From: Lotus japonicus
Lineage: Eukaryota; Streptophyta; Magnoliopsida; Fabales; Fabaceae
DNA length: 64,000 bases
Direction: 5' to 3'
NCBI RefSeq assembly: GCF_012489685.1
Contig: NC_080046.1
Coordinates: 21,965,038 to 22,029,037 of the forward strand
The position numbers were made by a program, and so were the translations under genes. Below, one piece after another: positions 43,801 through 56,100 of the stretch (within the stretch, counting starts at the first letter, position 1; each line of letters starts with the position of its first letter). The notes beneath the pieces were generated by a model. It was not told where the DNA came from. It ran no database searches and saw nothing but the letters and a program-made list of their open reading frames with translations.

Positions 43801-44604
43801 TATATCAGAGATCTCCTAACCAAAGTTGGCATGACTGAAGTTAAATCTATCTCTTCCCCCATGGTGGCAGGTTGTAAGCTTTCTAAACATGGCACTGATT
43901 CATTTTCAGACAAGACCATGTACAGGTCCATTGTTGGGGCCTTACAATATCTCACAATCACCAGGCCTGAGATCAGCTTTGCAGTAAACAGGGTATGTCA
44001 GTTCATGTCCTCACCTCTTGAGTCTCATTGGACTGCAGTCAAACGCATCTTGAGATATCTTAGGGGTACCAGCCATGTTGGCCTTCATCTTCAGCCAGTT
44101 TCAGTTCAGGTTCCCTTCTCTCTTACTGGCTACTGTGATGCTGATTGGGGATCTGACCCTGATGACTACAGATCTACCTCAGGTGCTTGTGTCTATTTTG
44201 GAAGAAATCTTGTTTCTTGGTGGTCAAGGAAGCAGCAGGTTGTTTCCAGATCCAGCACAGAGGCAGAGTATCGCAGCATGGCATTACTTACTACTTAGCT
44301 TCTGTGGATTCATTCTCTTTTCACTGAGTTGCATCTGCAGTTCAAGCCTCCCACTATATACTGTGACAATCAAAGTGCAGTGGCACTTTCTCATAATCCA
44401 ATGTTGCATGCCCGCACAAAGCATCTTGAATTGGATCTTTACTTTGTCAGAGAGAAAGTTCTCAGCAAGACTCTTCAAGTTCTTCATGTTCCAGCTGACT
44501 ATCAGTTTGCAGATATACTGACAAAGGCTTTGTCTCCTACTAGGTTTCTTTTTCTTAGATCCAAGCTTCAAGTGTGTGAAGCCTCTGAACTTCACCCCAC
44601 TTGA
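40846..44604 (+). pseudogene. Gag-pol of Copia element E (Ty1/copia), two in-frame stops
   Basis: A single frame runs from the MULE edge to 44604. Gag: Arg/Gly-rich segment, then knuckle CQVCSKIGHDASICYHMY. Protease WYPDSGASMHVT; integrase WHSRLGHPHLDNL and TDWGGEF...NGVVERKHR; RT QLDVNNVFLNG and NVDDIIITG (the usual YVDD box reads NVDD); RNase H GYCDADWGSD and DNQSAVALSHNP. In-frame stops are TAA 41302-41304 (between knuckle and protease, probably CAA before) and TAG 44296-44298 in RNase H. It is not a Sirevirus: pol is in frame with gag and no ORF3 follows. It is host to the MULE and to Sirevirus D. Confidence 0.93.
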
Positions 44605-44617
44605 GCTTGCAGGGGAG

Positions 44618-44790
44618 TATAAGAGTATACTACGTAAAGTAGTTAGTAGATAGTTAGTTAAGTGCAGATAGCTTCTAGGAGAAGCTGCTGTATCTGAACC
44701 TATATAAAGGTGTAATGTTCTCAGAGTTGGTTAGGGTTGAAAATAACAATCTCATTATTCAGTTACAATTTCTGTTATGATTCAGTTTAT
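44618..44790 (+). repeat. 3' LTR of Copia element E (right edge approximate)
   Basis: It follows the purine tract AGGGGAG (44611-44617) just after the RNase H stop. It starts TATAAGAGTATAC (the usual TG end appears mutated) and contains TATATAAA at 44701-44708. The right end is not sharp; LINE-like sequence starts by about 44795. Confidence 0.6.
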
Positions 44791-44794
44791 TTCT

Positions 44795-45357
44795 TATCTT
44801 TGCCTGCAAACCGAGGAGAGTATCCCCCACTTATTATTTTCTAGCCAATTCTCTTGGAGGGTCTGGACAGAGGTTTATAACTGGTGTGGTTTTAGTACAG
44901 CTCTACCGATGGAGGTCTCAGTTAATTTCTTACAGTTCATGGAGGGGTGGGGCAACTTGAGAAGAAGGCGTGGAGCTTGGTCCATTTGGGTAGCAGCAAT
45001 AGGCTGAATTTGGTACAGTAGGAACTCATTAATTTTCAGAGGAGAGGAGCTTGATTTTCAGAAGTCGGTGGATCAAATTCAAACCAAGTCTTGGTCATGG
45101 CTTAAAGTAAAGACTAAGGGATTTTCCTATTCCTTAATTGAATGGAAATCGCAGCCCCTGTCATGCTTGGATATAATTTGAAGTTTTGATTTTTAGCTGG
45201 GTCACTTTGTACTGCTAGTTGCTGAGAAACTCTGTTTTCTTGCTGTAAACTTTTCCCTGCTTTTTCCTTTTCTTTTCTCCCTTCCCTATTCTTGTATTAA
45301 GGGTTGGGCACCCCTTGTGTCCCCCTATTAATACAATTATTTTGTCTATCAAAAAAA
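44795..45357 (+). mobile_element. L1-type LINE 3' fragment
   Basis: The frame at about 44800-45005 reads CLQTEESIPHLLFSSQFSWRVW...LPMEVSVNFLQFMEGW...RRRGAWSIWVA, the zinc-binding region found after plant LINE reverse transcriptases. After a stop the similarity goes on (RNSLIFRGEELDFQKSVDQI) to about 45175, then a 3' UTR ending in an A-rich tail at 45350-45357. It is truncated at its 5' side where Copia E begins, so E probably inserted into this LINE. Confidence 0.8.
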
Positions 45358-46016
45358 TATGATTTGTGAACACACAGTAAGTATAATAATGATATGCAAT
45401 GAAGAAAGGATAAAACCTAACCTTCACACTTTTGAAAAGAAATATTGTCGGATGTAACATATTGCGTATAATTGCATGTAAATGACTCTACAAATCATTT
45501 AGTATTTTTCTTTTAAAATGAAAATTTGATCATATTATAGAGTAAGTTGTCATCATAAAAAATGAAGTTAATTAAAGATTGTTTGGTATAATAAAAATCA
45601 AGTGCTTATTCACAAAAGTTGCAAAGCGGTATAGGATGATCATACAATTTTTCCCAATTATTTGCTGCAAAGTTTTGCAATAGTAGCATTGTTCTCTTGT
45701 TTAGGTGGCAAAATCTCTTTTCCTATTGTAACAAAAAAAAAAGGTGGCAAAATCAAATTTGCGGGGTTTCATTTTTTTTTTTTGTAAATATAGTTACGTG
45801 GACAAATACGGGAATTTATTTACTATAAATAACTAAATAACTAATTGTATATTTTGTAACTGAAACGCGATTACTGGAGAAAATTTTCTAACATAAGTTG
45901 TAGATAAACATTGTCATAATAGTAACTTAAAACTAACCCGCGTTTAGGACGAGTTGGCCGCGCATACCAGACAGCTAGTTTGCGTTGCTTCTCGTTTCCT
46001 CCTCCTAATCCCGGCC
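45358..46016. other. AT-rich intergenic region
   Basis: No coding region or clear repeat recognised. It leads into the promoter of the NOI-like gene. Confidence 0.5.
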
Positions 46017-46025
46017 TTTATAAAA
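46017..46025 (+). promoter_or_regulatory. TATA box of the NOI-like gene
   Basis: TTTATAAAA, about 140 nt before ATG 46163, in a CT-rich leader context. Confidence 0.55.
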
Positions 46026-46162
46026 TTGTGTCTACCAACTTTTATGAATCAATTCCATCCCATACCTTGTTTTTTCTCATTCGATTAATTTCTTCAAAAT
46101 TCCTATTCATTTTCCTCAAAAAATTTGTTTCTAGCTCTTGAATATCACCAAGTTCCAATCTC

Positions 46163-48053
46163 ATGGCCTCGGTATGATTTTCTTGTCCATATCCATCTTT
46201 TCTATTATCATGCATTGCAATGCATGTAAGTTTTTGTTTATGTAATTTATAGTTATTTAGATTCTCTTCTTCCATGAAAGACAAAAATAAAGTATGTTAT
46301 GAAATATGAAAAACAACAATCTTCCATTCTTATGAACACTACCAAATCTTTTTATTCTTTCTTGAAAAAGACATGATGAAATTTTTTAAAAGGAACAATG
46401 TCAAAACGTTTTATAAAATTCTGCTACATTGAATGATAGTCAATGAAATAGAGAATAAGTAACCCAATCAAATGTTTTTTTCTTTTAAGTATGGCAATGC
46501 TTTCTATGAAATTTTTTTATAAACAAATCTAGCTATCTAAGAATTTAATAAAATAAAATTTAAATTCCATGTTTTATTCTTTAGAAAGAAAACAAAACAT
46601 GATTCTTTTATTTTTTTCCTTCTAAATGAAAGTTGATGTGAATTGTGCATATATAGGGAGAGTTTTTCATTCCTGCACAGTTTTATGATAGACCATGTTA
46701 AAAGTTGGTTCATGTATGAACCATAATTTTACAACTAACATTAGCAGTATAGTTCTTATATGCTAAAACAAATTTGTAGTGAATCTATTTTAACTCATGT
46801 GCCATGTATTTCTTGATCCACGCTAGACAAAGCCTTTGTTATTCACTAAACTTTATGAATACCTATTGTGTACAGTATGATGAGAACCAAGGAAAGCCTC
46901 TACCCAAGTTTGGGGAATGGGATGTAAATGATCCTGCCTCAGCTGAAGGATTCACTGTTATATTTAACAAAGCAAGAGATGAAAAGAAAATTGCCTCGGC
47001 ATCGGGACGTTTTCCTTCACAAAGAAGATATGATTCACGCTCTCGCACCCGCAAGAGTGATAAAAAATACAAGAGTTCCTCAAAGGTATGTACCTATTTA
47101 TTCCTATGTTGCTTCCAAACTCTCTTATATACATTTCTTTTATTCCCTAGTGGAATTAAGGTCTTGCTTCATGTTTTTGAAAACTGTTTTCTTTTTTTTT
47201 TAATGGAAAAATGAAAAATTTGTTTGTGAAAACTTGTTTGCTCAAAGTCTATTTTCTTATTTTAAGTTTATAACCAAAAGCTCAAAACTTCATAGGAATA
47301 TTTTTTTTTCTATATTATTTTTAACATTTTAAAACATCTCTTTCAATCAGATTTTTTTCCTTTTGAAAAATAGATTTTCAAAATTGTTTCTGAAAACTGC
47401 TTTAAATGTAGAAAACTAAACCAACAGGGGGAAGGGTTGTGAGCTAAGGGAAATAAAGGAATTTGCAGGGTGAAGGCCAGGGTTCAAATCCTGTTGAAGG
47501 AACTAATTTACTAAAAGTTAACAACTAACATTTGCCTATAAAAAACAATAATTAAACAGGCCAAAAGTGTAGAGGGAAGAAACCAGAAAAAAATAGATTT
47601 GAGAGGAAAATGTAACATATTAAATAGAATGAAAAATGGTTTATTAACGTATGTAATGCACATTTTTCGTGGGGAAAATACATCATTTAAATACCATTAT
47701 ATTAAGAAAAAATCTCTTTGGGGTCGATTGCCTCATTTTGGTTGAACAGCTAGTTTCGTTACTAGATCTCTTTCAATAGCGGCAGATGCTCCCGTTTTCT
47801 CAAGAAAGAGGAAATAATGAAAGAATTTTACAAAATCATAAATAAAAAAACATGATGATGTTGAGGGCCTAAATGAAGTGTACCATTTTTTACAAGTGTA
47901 TTAGTTACATCAAAAGTAATCATGTTTATTTAATACATGATAGTTGCTTGTGTTAATGATCAAAGCCACATTAATGTTTATTTTGGATCTGAATCCATTT
48001 AATTTATACATGATCTTTGTGTGCAGAGAAAGTGGTTTTGCTTTAGCCTTTAG
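46163..48053 (+). CDS. NOI/RIN4-family small protein, 81 aa, three exons
   Basis: Exons 46163-46171, 46876-47085 and 48027-48053 join in frame. The first encodes only MAS; the second carries the NOI domain (LPKFGEWDVNDPASAEGFTV, then IFNKARDEKK), a basic Arg/Ser-rich stretch and KSDKKYKSSSK; the third encodes RKWFCFSL and the stop. NOI proteins share this domain with RIN4, a membrane-attached immune regulator targeted by bacterial effectors; the C-terminal WFC motif usually carries the acylated cysteine. All splice sites are GT-AG. Length and order match short plant NOI proteins. It looks intact. Confidence 0.9.
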
Positions 48054-48900
48054 ACAAAGATAAAGGATGTGTAGTTTCACGCTGATAAGCATATACGTCA
48101 TGATTCTCAATCTCATCAATTTTCTACCGAGGCAATGGATGGGGAAGGAAGAAAATAAAATTGAGCAGCCTCTTCAAATCATCGTTGTAGCTTCTTGTCG
48201 TTTCATACCTCGAGCTACTTGAAATATGCAACATCTCGGAGATAATGTAAATACATGATGAATCATTGAGAAAGTTTTTGCAATTGGAGAGTTAAACTTG
48301 TTTCCATTTTCCGTTAAATTTTTCCATAGTAAAATGTAATATAATGGTGTACTCACCCCAAGAAACCAACAACAAACAATTTTCATCAATTCAGGTTGTA
48401 TGTTTTTTTCATTTTTAAATGAGAAAGAGATTAAAAATATAATTAGAATTCTTAGAGAACACCTTCTTATTCAAGAAAGGATTGTTCGCTGATTAACTCT
48501 CTATTTTATCGTCTGCACAACTCGCCTTTGGACTACATGCTTAATTAAGTAAATCACCTACGAAGTCTAGCAGAAACTCGCCAATGCGATCGAATTATAT
48601 GGACAAAACCCGACCTTCTCTTGTTGTGTTCTTGTAGTTGAGGTGCAGCCATCAACTCCTACTCCTACTCCTTATGCCTCTGTAGCTTCATACCTGTCTG
48701 AGTTTACAGTGCGACGCAGTTTGTGGCACACGTGGACTACGATGACTAGGGACGGAACCCATGTAAAGTATGTGTTTTGGTTTAAAAGAACGTTTGACTA
48801 AGTGAAAAGCTTCTTGAAGCTTCAAATATTGTTGCTATTGTTGTTGTGATGAAATGTCTTGATTTCCGTTATTGATCCTAATGGTTTGTAGCCATTAAAG
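48054..48900. other. Intergenic region, no gene recognised
   Basis: Mostly AT-rich. A more balanced stretch at about 48630-48770 reads VEVQPSTPTPTPYASVASYL and VRRSLWHTWTTMTRDG in one frame after a CTTGTAG acceptor-like site. I do not recognise it. Confidence 0.4.
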
Positions 48901-49775
48901 AAATTGAGTTTTAACTTGCGTTTGCATAGTTAATCGAGTTAGTTGTGTGTAGAGCTCTTAGAACACGCTTGAAGTTTTAGCTATATACTGTGAGTTAGTA
49001 GGTTAACTCAGTTAGTTATTACGTTAAGTGCACTTGTGAAGGGTACAAAGAACAGAAACACTTTACATCACAACTACATAATGGAAGGAAGCTATCCGAA
49101 ACGGAAAACAAAGATGTGATTGAATCAGAGTCACAGCTTAGGAAGGAAAGCACCTAAGGTGAGGGTAACTTTTCCATTTACTAGCTATATGCTAAACATT
49201 GACTTGTCTAAGATTGATTGTCATGATGTGAAATGATAATGAAGTATGCTTGATGAAAATGTTTTATTGCTATTGATGCATGCTTGATTCAGATATTGAT
49301 TGCTATAGAAGCATGTTTGATGGATATATGGATTGCTTTTGAGCATATTGTTGAGATGTTGACTGATATTGATGGATGACTGAATGAATAGTACGCATGT
49401 GCAATTGTTGTCATTATTGTTTAATTATGTTGAAATTTGATTATTCTATCGATTGTAAACACAGAGTGTTTATGAGTATTAGCAAGTAGGTTTCTGACGA
49501 GAGGTCTGAACCACTGCTATTGTTGTAGGATCGAGATTTTTCTGGAAAAATATTGTCTTGGGGTGGGAATCTTCATATGTTTTGGAAAAGGGACAAATGA
49601 CTTATGATTTTGAGAATGAAACATCATAATGAAACTAATCCAAGGGAGAACACTTCGATAATCTAAACAAAATTGCTTTGAGAAGGAAAACTTGTTACTT
49701 ATGAAAGAGTTTTGAAAACGGAAAAGATCAACAATCCAAATTTTGAGGATAGAAACACAACTTAAGTTTCGGTAA

Positions 49776-50017
49776 TCAAGAGGATGAAGCGTTGGGGTGT
49801 GAGAAGTCACTAGGGTGTAGGAGGCACTTCTTGCTTAATAGCAATTTGTTCATAAAACCACCATTGCCTAGGAGCATTTTAAGGCATTGAGTTTTTTTCA
49901 TCAAGAGGATGGACCATGGTGACGTGAAAAGTCACTAGAGTGCGAATGACACTTTTTTCTTGAGGCAATTGGTCGAAGGACCGGCATTTACCTTAGGGTA
50001 CTGTGGAGACAATGAAT
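49776..50017 (+). repeat. Two diverged ~120-bp direct repeats in the gypsy LTR
   Basis: Both units begin TCAAGAGGATG (49776 and 49901) and share a GAAAAGTCACTAG-like core and a CCATTGCCTAGG/GCATTTACCTTAGG part. Confidence 0.65.
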
Positions 50018-50094
50018 GTTAGCTAGAAAAGTGTATCCTTGTGAGGACGTTTCGTTGTTTGGCTAACCATGATGCACTCATGCATGCATAATTT

Positions 50095-50340
50095 TGACGC
50101 GCGCGAGTCATTATATCCATCTAGAGTGGGTTGAATTGACTCGGCAATCTTATTCTGACACGCGCAAGTCATTATGTTCAACTAGAGTGGGTTGGACCAA
50201 CTTGGTGATGTCATCTTTTAGCACGCCCAGGTCAATATTTTCAACTAGAGCGAGTTAGATCAGCTTGGAAAACCCTTGGTAGAAAGTGACACCTGAGTCA
50301 GTATGATCAACTAGAGTGGGTTAAATCGACTACGAGGTGC
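50095..50340 (+). repeat. Four diverged 61-68-bp tandem repeats in the gypsy LTR
   Basis: Units start at about 50095, 50156, 50219 and 50287. Each has a GAC(A)CGCGCGAGTCA-like head and a CAACTAGAGTGGGTT-like middle. Confidence 0.7.
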
Positions 50341-51232
50341 CCGACCTATTAAGTGAGGATTCTGTTGTCTTGCCTCGTCTACCTTACGAGGAAGAGAATT
50401 ATCCGGATCATTTTATAGCATGCATGTCACGATCATTATCATGCAAGTAAATTTGATGTATTTGTTGTGCTGGTTATGTGAATTGTGGAATGATAACATG
50501 CATTAACTGAGTATCGTGATATGATTATATACATTGTGTTGCATGTACATTGCAATAATGTTTATTGTTGCCTATGTTGTGTACATTTCTTTAATAATAT
50601 ATACTATTGTCGGGAAGTTGACCCTTGCCAGCCTTGTTTGGATGTTTGTGTTTGGGTAGTTGGAAAATTTTCAGATGATGACAAGTGAAGAGGAGATGCC
50701 ACACTATTGGAAGAATGTTGTTGTGCTGAGCGACGAGGAGAGTTCCTCGAGAGATGGTTAGAATAATCCTAAAGTCTGATGGAGAACCGGTAAAAGACTC
50801 GTAAGAGCAGAGTCAGGTGTAAGCCAAGAGTCTTTCAGTCGAGAGCTTACCGTTATTGGTTAAAGCATGCAGGATCATTTTACAAGTTATATTTGAGGAT
50901 CTAGATAGGTTTCAGTGCATTGCTTTATTGTGGTTCTCGTGTGTGGCAATCATAGGAAGTATATCAGTCTATGGAGTCGTTGCATACTAGATTCCTTGTC
51001 GACCCTAATTCTATTTGTTATGTTTTATATGTTATGGGCATCTGTCGTTACCTCCGGGTACTTTCCTTGGTCAAGGTTAGATGTATATTTATTTATGGTT
51101 GAGAGTATGCATGATATGTGTTAGAAACGCTTTGAAAAAAATATATCCGCATTTCCGAACTACTTATGTTAACTGTTGCATATTTATTCGAGAAAGGTTA
51201 CTACTATGACCCCCGAAAATTAGGGTGTTACA

Positions 51233-51699
51233 TTGAACCTAAATTTTAGACTAAAAAGGTGGGGTTTCGAGTTCCGGGTTCCACATCGTGGATGTAAATG
51301 ATGTGTTTCGGGTTCTAAATCATATAACTAAAATAAACGAATGAACAAAACGATTTCAGGTTATAAATTCAGGAGTGTTAAGTAAGCTTAGTGTATTGTG
51401 TTCTATATTCAAGAACATTAGTAGTGCGTACCGGGTTCTAAATCGCGAGGCTAAACTAAACCTCAAAACCCAAATATAGTTTTGGGTTTTAAAACTCGGA
51501 ACGACGAGCTCAGATCCAATGGAGGAAGCTTCATCGACAACAACAAAGTTCCAATGGACTTTTTATTTATCTTAAATGGATGTAACCCCTTTGGAAAATT
51601 GTAACAGTCCCTCCGGACAAATAGTTTTCACAATATTCAAACTTATTTAATCATTCTTACAAAGATTTATTTGCCTATCACTAAGCCACTTGTTGGTCA
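51233..51699. other. Intergenic region, no gene recognised
   Basis: CGGGTTCTAAAT-like phrases recur (51308 and 51431 regions). No coding sequence supported. Confidence 0.4.
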
Positions 51700-51702
51700 T
51701 TA

Positions 51703-52404
51703 GACCAAATACAATGGTTTGTTGAGAGGGAGGTTGAATTTTGTTGAGGGTGTGTAGTGGTTGGTTGAGGTTTGTTGAAGATGAGGTAGATGAGAGAAGT
51801 GTTGAGAGTTCTCAACAACAACAATGTTGAGAGGGGGTAACTGGTGCCACGTGGCGCGTTCTGGTTCGTTGTCCGGATTTTTATCATCTTAATCTTTTGA
51901 ACTCAATTATTTAATTGCAGAAAAAAAATTTCTGGAAAATTTTGTTTAACCAAAATTCATGATTTTTTCCTCTATAAATTGAGACTTGGTTCGTTTGATT
52001 TGGACACAGAAAAAAAAAACCAAAATTTTCACTATTTTTATTATCTTTCTATTAGCCTTTGTTTTGAAATTGATCCCAACAATAAAATAAAATAAGTTAA
52101 GGAAATAAAATAAATTATTATCTATATTTAAAAAAAAAAATTAATTGTTAAGTGTTTATTGTTTTAATTTAATTTAAATCGATAATTGTAATTTTATGTA
52201 AATCATAAAAACAAAAATATAAAGTTAAATAAAAATATGAAATAAAAAAGTGGTGGGGTAGGGTGTTGGTGTTGAATGAAAAACCATTGGAGTGGATAAA
52301 AGTTGAATGAGTGTTGAATTGAAGAGAGAAGATGATGTGGAGTGTTGGAAAGAAAAAAAGTGATGTTGAAAGTAAGTAAATTAAACAAACTATTGTAAAT
52401 GGTC
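51703..52404. mobile_element. PIF/Harbinger-type (Tourist-like) MITE, 702 bp
   Basis: Ends GACCAAATACAATGGTTTG and, inverted, GACCATTTACAATAGTTTG. Flanked by the 3-bp duplication TTA (51700-51702, 52405-52407). No coding capacity; AT-rich middle. Confidence 0.82.
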
Positions 52405-52658
52405 TTAGCTTTGAGATGGACACACTTTAATCTGACAAAAAAAACAAACTGTACCTCGCGCGTCTCACCTTAATTAATTCGCATCTACTTTGATGATACT
52501 TGTTGCTGTTGCTCTTTCGCAACTCGACAAGTATCTTTTTTGTTTCTGCCGACTAAAGGTAAGCAAAAATGACAACACAAATAATAATAACTAAATCATG
52601 TAACCAGAGAAAGTTATAGCATTAAATAGGCAAACGATCCACCACAAGTTCAATCTAA

Positions 52659-53023
52659 GAGCATCTCCAATGCATAGTTGTTAGTTGAGTTGCTTAAAAA
52701 CTATTTCGGTGGGTCCAGATTGACACATAGAATTTAAGCAACCCAAGCAGAATTCGCTCCAACCACGGTTGCTTAGTTTACTTTTAGTTGGGTCCCATTA
52801 TATCTCTTATATTTATATTATTTCAAGGTAATGACACTATACAAGTACATGAATGAAAGAGAAAATATAATTTTTTAGTCAAAAAGTAAGGAGAGAGAAA
52901 ATAAGCAACCGTTGCTTAAATAAGCAATCCAACTGCCACGTCATGTTGCTCCAGTGGTGCTTCAAAATAAGGAACGTTGCTTAAGTTGCCAACTGGATTT
53001 AAGCAACCCCATTGGAGATGCTC
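52659..53023. mobile_element. PIF/Harbinger-type (Tourist-like) MITE, 365 bp
   Basis: Both ends carry GAGCATCTCCAATG (right end inverted), with the 3-bp duplication TAA at 52656-52658 and 53024-53026. Internal TTGCTTAA phrases recur. It lies about 110 bp past the KCR stop codon. Confidence 0.88.
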
Positions 53024-53130
53024 TAAGAGAAAAGAAAAATACCATGTGATTCGATGGGACCACCATGACACAAAATTCTAATATGGAGAAGTTGTTATTG
53101 GAAAATTATATTGTGACATTAAGTCATTAA

Positions 53131-56100
53131 TCATGGAGTGATGTTAGCTTCAGATGTAGATGATGCCTTTGATCCTTTAATTTTGGAGTCCTTGAGAAAT
53201 CCTCTTCTGCGAAAGTAAAGGAAATAACGCAACATGAATGAATCCACCAATGCATCAGGAATTGCACTTATGAGAAACCCCTGCAGAGAATGAAGAAAAT
53301 ATGGCACAACCAGGTTTTCGTAGCCAATCCATCTTGTGCATGATTTGCTATACATTTCCGGCGTTGGAACAAAAAGAGAGGACCCCATCTTGCTCATCTT
53401 TGTTGACACAAATAATGGAATCTGAAAATAAAGCTCAGCATCACATCAAACACATTAAGGACTAATTAGGAGTCAGATTGGAACATCTCCATTAACATTA
53501 GTAGTGAAAAAAAAAAAACAATTCTTCATACTTTTTCTATTTATTTAATTTTGTGAGAGATCATTTGGAAAGTAAAGTAAACTATAACATTATTGAAAAA
53601 ATTATGTTTTATATCTAATCTAATAAATTATAATTCCTAGAAATGGTTAAACTTAACTCTACCTCATATTTTCCCTATAATATAAAATGTCACAATTTTT
53701 CTCTCACTAGAAAACCTAACGCTCAGCCTTCACTCTTGCTTCGCTCCTGACCTAGTTTTCTTGGGTGGCCGCCACGCCGCCCCTGTGCGCGGCGGCAACC
53801 CCTCCACTCCTTGCCTTGCCTTTTAATCCTATTCCTCTTCTTCTACTACACCTATTTGAGATTTCCGATAACCATGTCTGCGGTGCTTGGCTTCTTGGGG
53901 TGGCTCCCTTGCTTTCAATAAGGTGGCGGCGGCCGCCCTTGTTGCTCCCCTTCCCGCCACAGCGGCGAAGCTCTGGATCGGCCTACCTAGGTTGTGCTTG
54001 GCTCCTCGTTTCTGTTCCTCCCTTGGGTTGTTGTGACAGCGTTGTTTTTCTTGGGTTCGCACCCCTCCGACGCCCGTCGTTCGTCCCTTCCACTCACCAC
54101 CTCTCCCTGGTTGTCAGTAGTTTGGCTTTAGCTCGGATCTGACTCGTATGAGTGCTATGATATTTAGATGAAGGCTGGTGCAGGCCATGGGTTTTGGGCT
54201 CGGATCTGAACCAGAGTCTGTTGGCGGTGTCGGTGTTGATTGAGATGCGACAGATGTGGCCGTTCTCTCCTTTCTCACCCTGTTTTCGCCTTCTGGCTTT
54301 GGCGCATCGTTTGTTGGCGGCGTGCTCTTTCCGCCCTTGTCTGTGGTGTTGGTTCATGGCAGTGTCCTTGGAATCGGGTTTTGGTTACATATGGGTTTGC
54401 AAGCGTGTTTTTGCTTGAGGAGTTTTCTTGCTAAGGCATCTTTGTTGGCGAATATGGAGCGGTGGTGTTGTGATCGGCGAGTGTAGTTCTGGGTTGTCGG
54501 TTTTTGGAGGTTGCGACTTTGATCTGTTTTTGTTGTTCAATATGGTAGTCCGACCGAATTGATAGCGCACATGTTCTCTTGTGTTGGTTTTTATGACTTC
54601 ACTTTATGGTCGGTATCTCGTCCTGATTTGCGTCCCCTCTAATGGCGAGAGGGCTCTGTTTTTGTTGGGTTTGAGGCTCATCGCTGCTTCTCGGTCCCTG
54701 ACAGTTGCCATGTGGTTGATCCAAGGTTGAAGAATCCTTGTTGAGAATGTTGCTTGGGGTTTATCTTGCAAATTGTGTAGGTGTTTATAAGGTGCTGTTA
54801 TTTTAAAAGTTTTTTTTTTGAGGGTGCCCCAAAGTAACTTGGTTTTAGGCTTTATTATGTATTTTTTAGAGGGGTTTTGCTCATTTTGTTGAGTGCTTTT
54901 TATATATTTTTGCTTTCAAAAAAAACTCTACCTCCAAAAGTTAGTTCGGCAATGATGGTTTCTCGTTAAGTATTGATTTAACTATATCTTTAGTCTATAC
55001 GAGTTGGAAATCTAAAGCGTAGAATTAGTAGGAAGGTATATTTTTGGATATCTCATATATATACTCTGTTCGTTCTAGAAATATTATTGTTTAAGGTTGT
55101 GACAATAAATAGTAAGATGATAATTATTGATAGTATAATGTTACTAAAACACTCATTTAATTTTACTAGTAATATACGCAACTATTAAATTCTACATTGC
55201 ATAGAGAAGAATGCGGTTGATAGAGAAGAGTTGTGGTTGGTTAAAGAGTATGTAAGATGATAAGTGAGAAAAAAATTATTAAATGAAAATATAGATAGAA
55301 AATGCATTGGCTTTTCAAAACAACAAACATTTTGGATAAATTAGAGATTGATTAAAACAATAATCTTTCTGAAACAACAGAGGGAGTATTATGAGTATGT
55401 ATTCCTCTATATACATACTTAGGATAAAAATTGATATCATTTGTGCTAGACCTAACTCCAGCTTAAAATCTATTTTAAAGTTGAGAATTATTCTACCTTT
55501 TATAAAAATTCATTAGGAAATATTTATATTTAATTTAGAGATTTCTTAACAATAATTCAACAATAATTTAATATACATGTATAAGTATATAATCAAAATT
55601 TCACGTAATGTCTTTCTATATCCTGTACAATAATTCCTCATTTAATAAACCCTTATGTTAAGAGGGAGTCACTAAATTATACCCTTATGCTAGATTCTTT
55701 CATTTAAATGTTTAATATAGGAACGGAAGTAATAATTTAAAGTAGTGGTAGTTCCCAGTCCCGCTATTAAATAATGTATCGATCTTTCAGATCTCTGTAA
55801 GAAAAAAAAAATCATTGAGGGCCCTGTGGATATGAATGATGAATATTCTACGTCGAGGGTGAAACGTCACAATTAAGTTTTAAATTCGTCATAAAGGAAG
55901 AAAAGGAAGTGGAACAACCAACCTGACACTGGATGTCAATTCCGTGATGCTTGTATTCTAAACTGATGCATCTCGAGAACATTGCAAGATATCTGTGAAA
56001 ATATCAAGTAGATCTCGATTCATTTTTTTCTCAATTAAAAAATCATACTTCATCAATTTGAGTTCAGAAATAACAAAATTTAGTTCTATTTTCCTATTAA

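Larger units (their letters stand above)
48900..51232 (+). repeat. Ty3/gypsy-type LTR remnant, left edge unclear
   Basis: It ends CCCCCGAAAATTAGGGTGTTACA at 51232, minus its first bases a typical chromovirus LTR end. A splice-donor-like AAGGAAAGC...AAGGTGAGGG near 49140-49170 and long internal direct repeats fit such LTRs. No TGTAACACC start was found to the left and no gag-pol adjoins, so it is a truncated or solo LTR. Family assignment is by resemblance. Confidence 0.55.

Noticed and set aside
47430..47500. SINE or tRNA-like sequence in the NOI intron (GGTTCAAATCC resembles a B box)
   Set aside because: No convincing A box, cloverleaf, tail or target duplication could be seen.
54094..54486. 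Several GC-rich ORFs in KCR intron 2
   Set aside because: They lie inside the L1-like insertion, overlap in multiple frames and match no domain I know.
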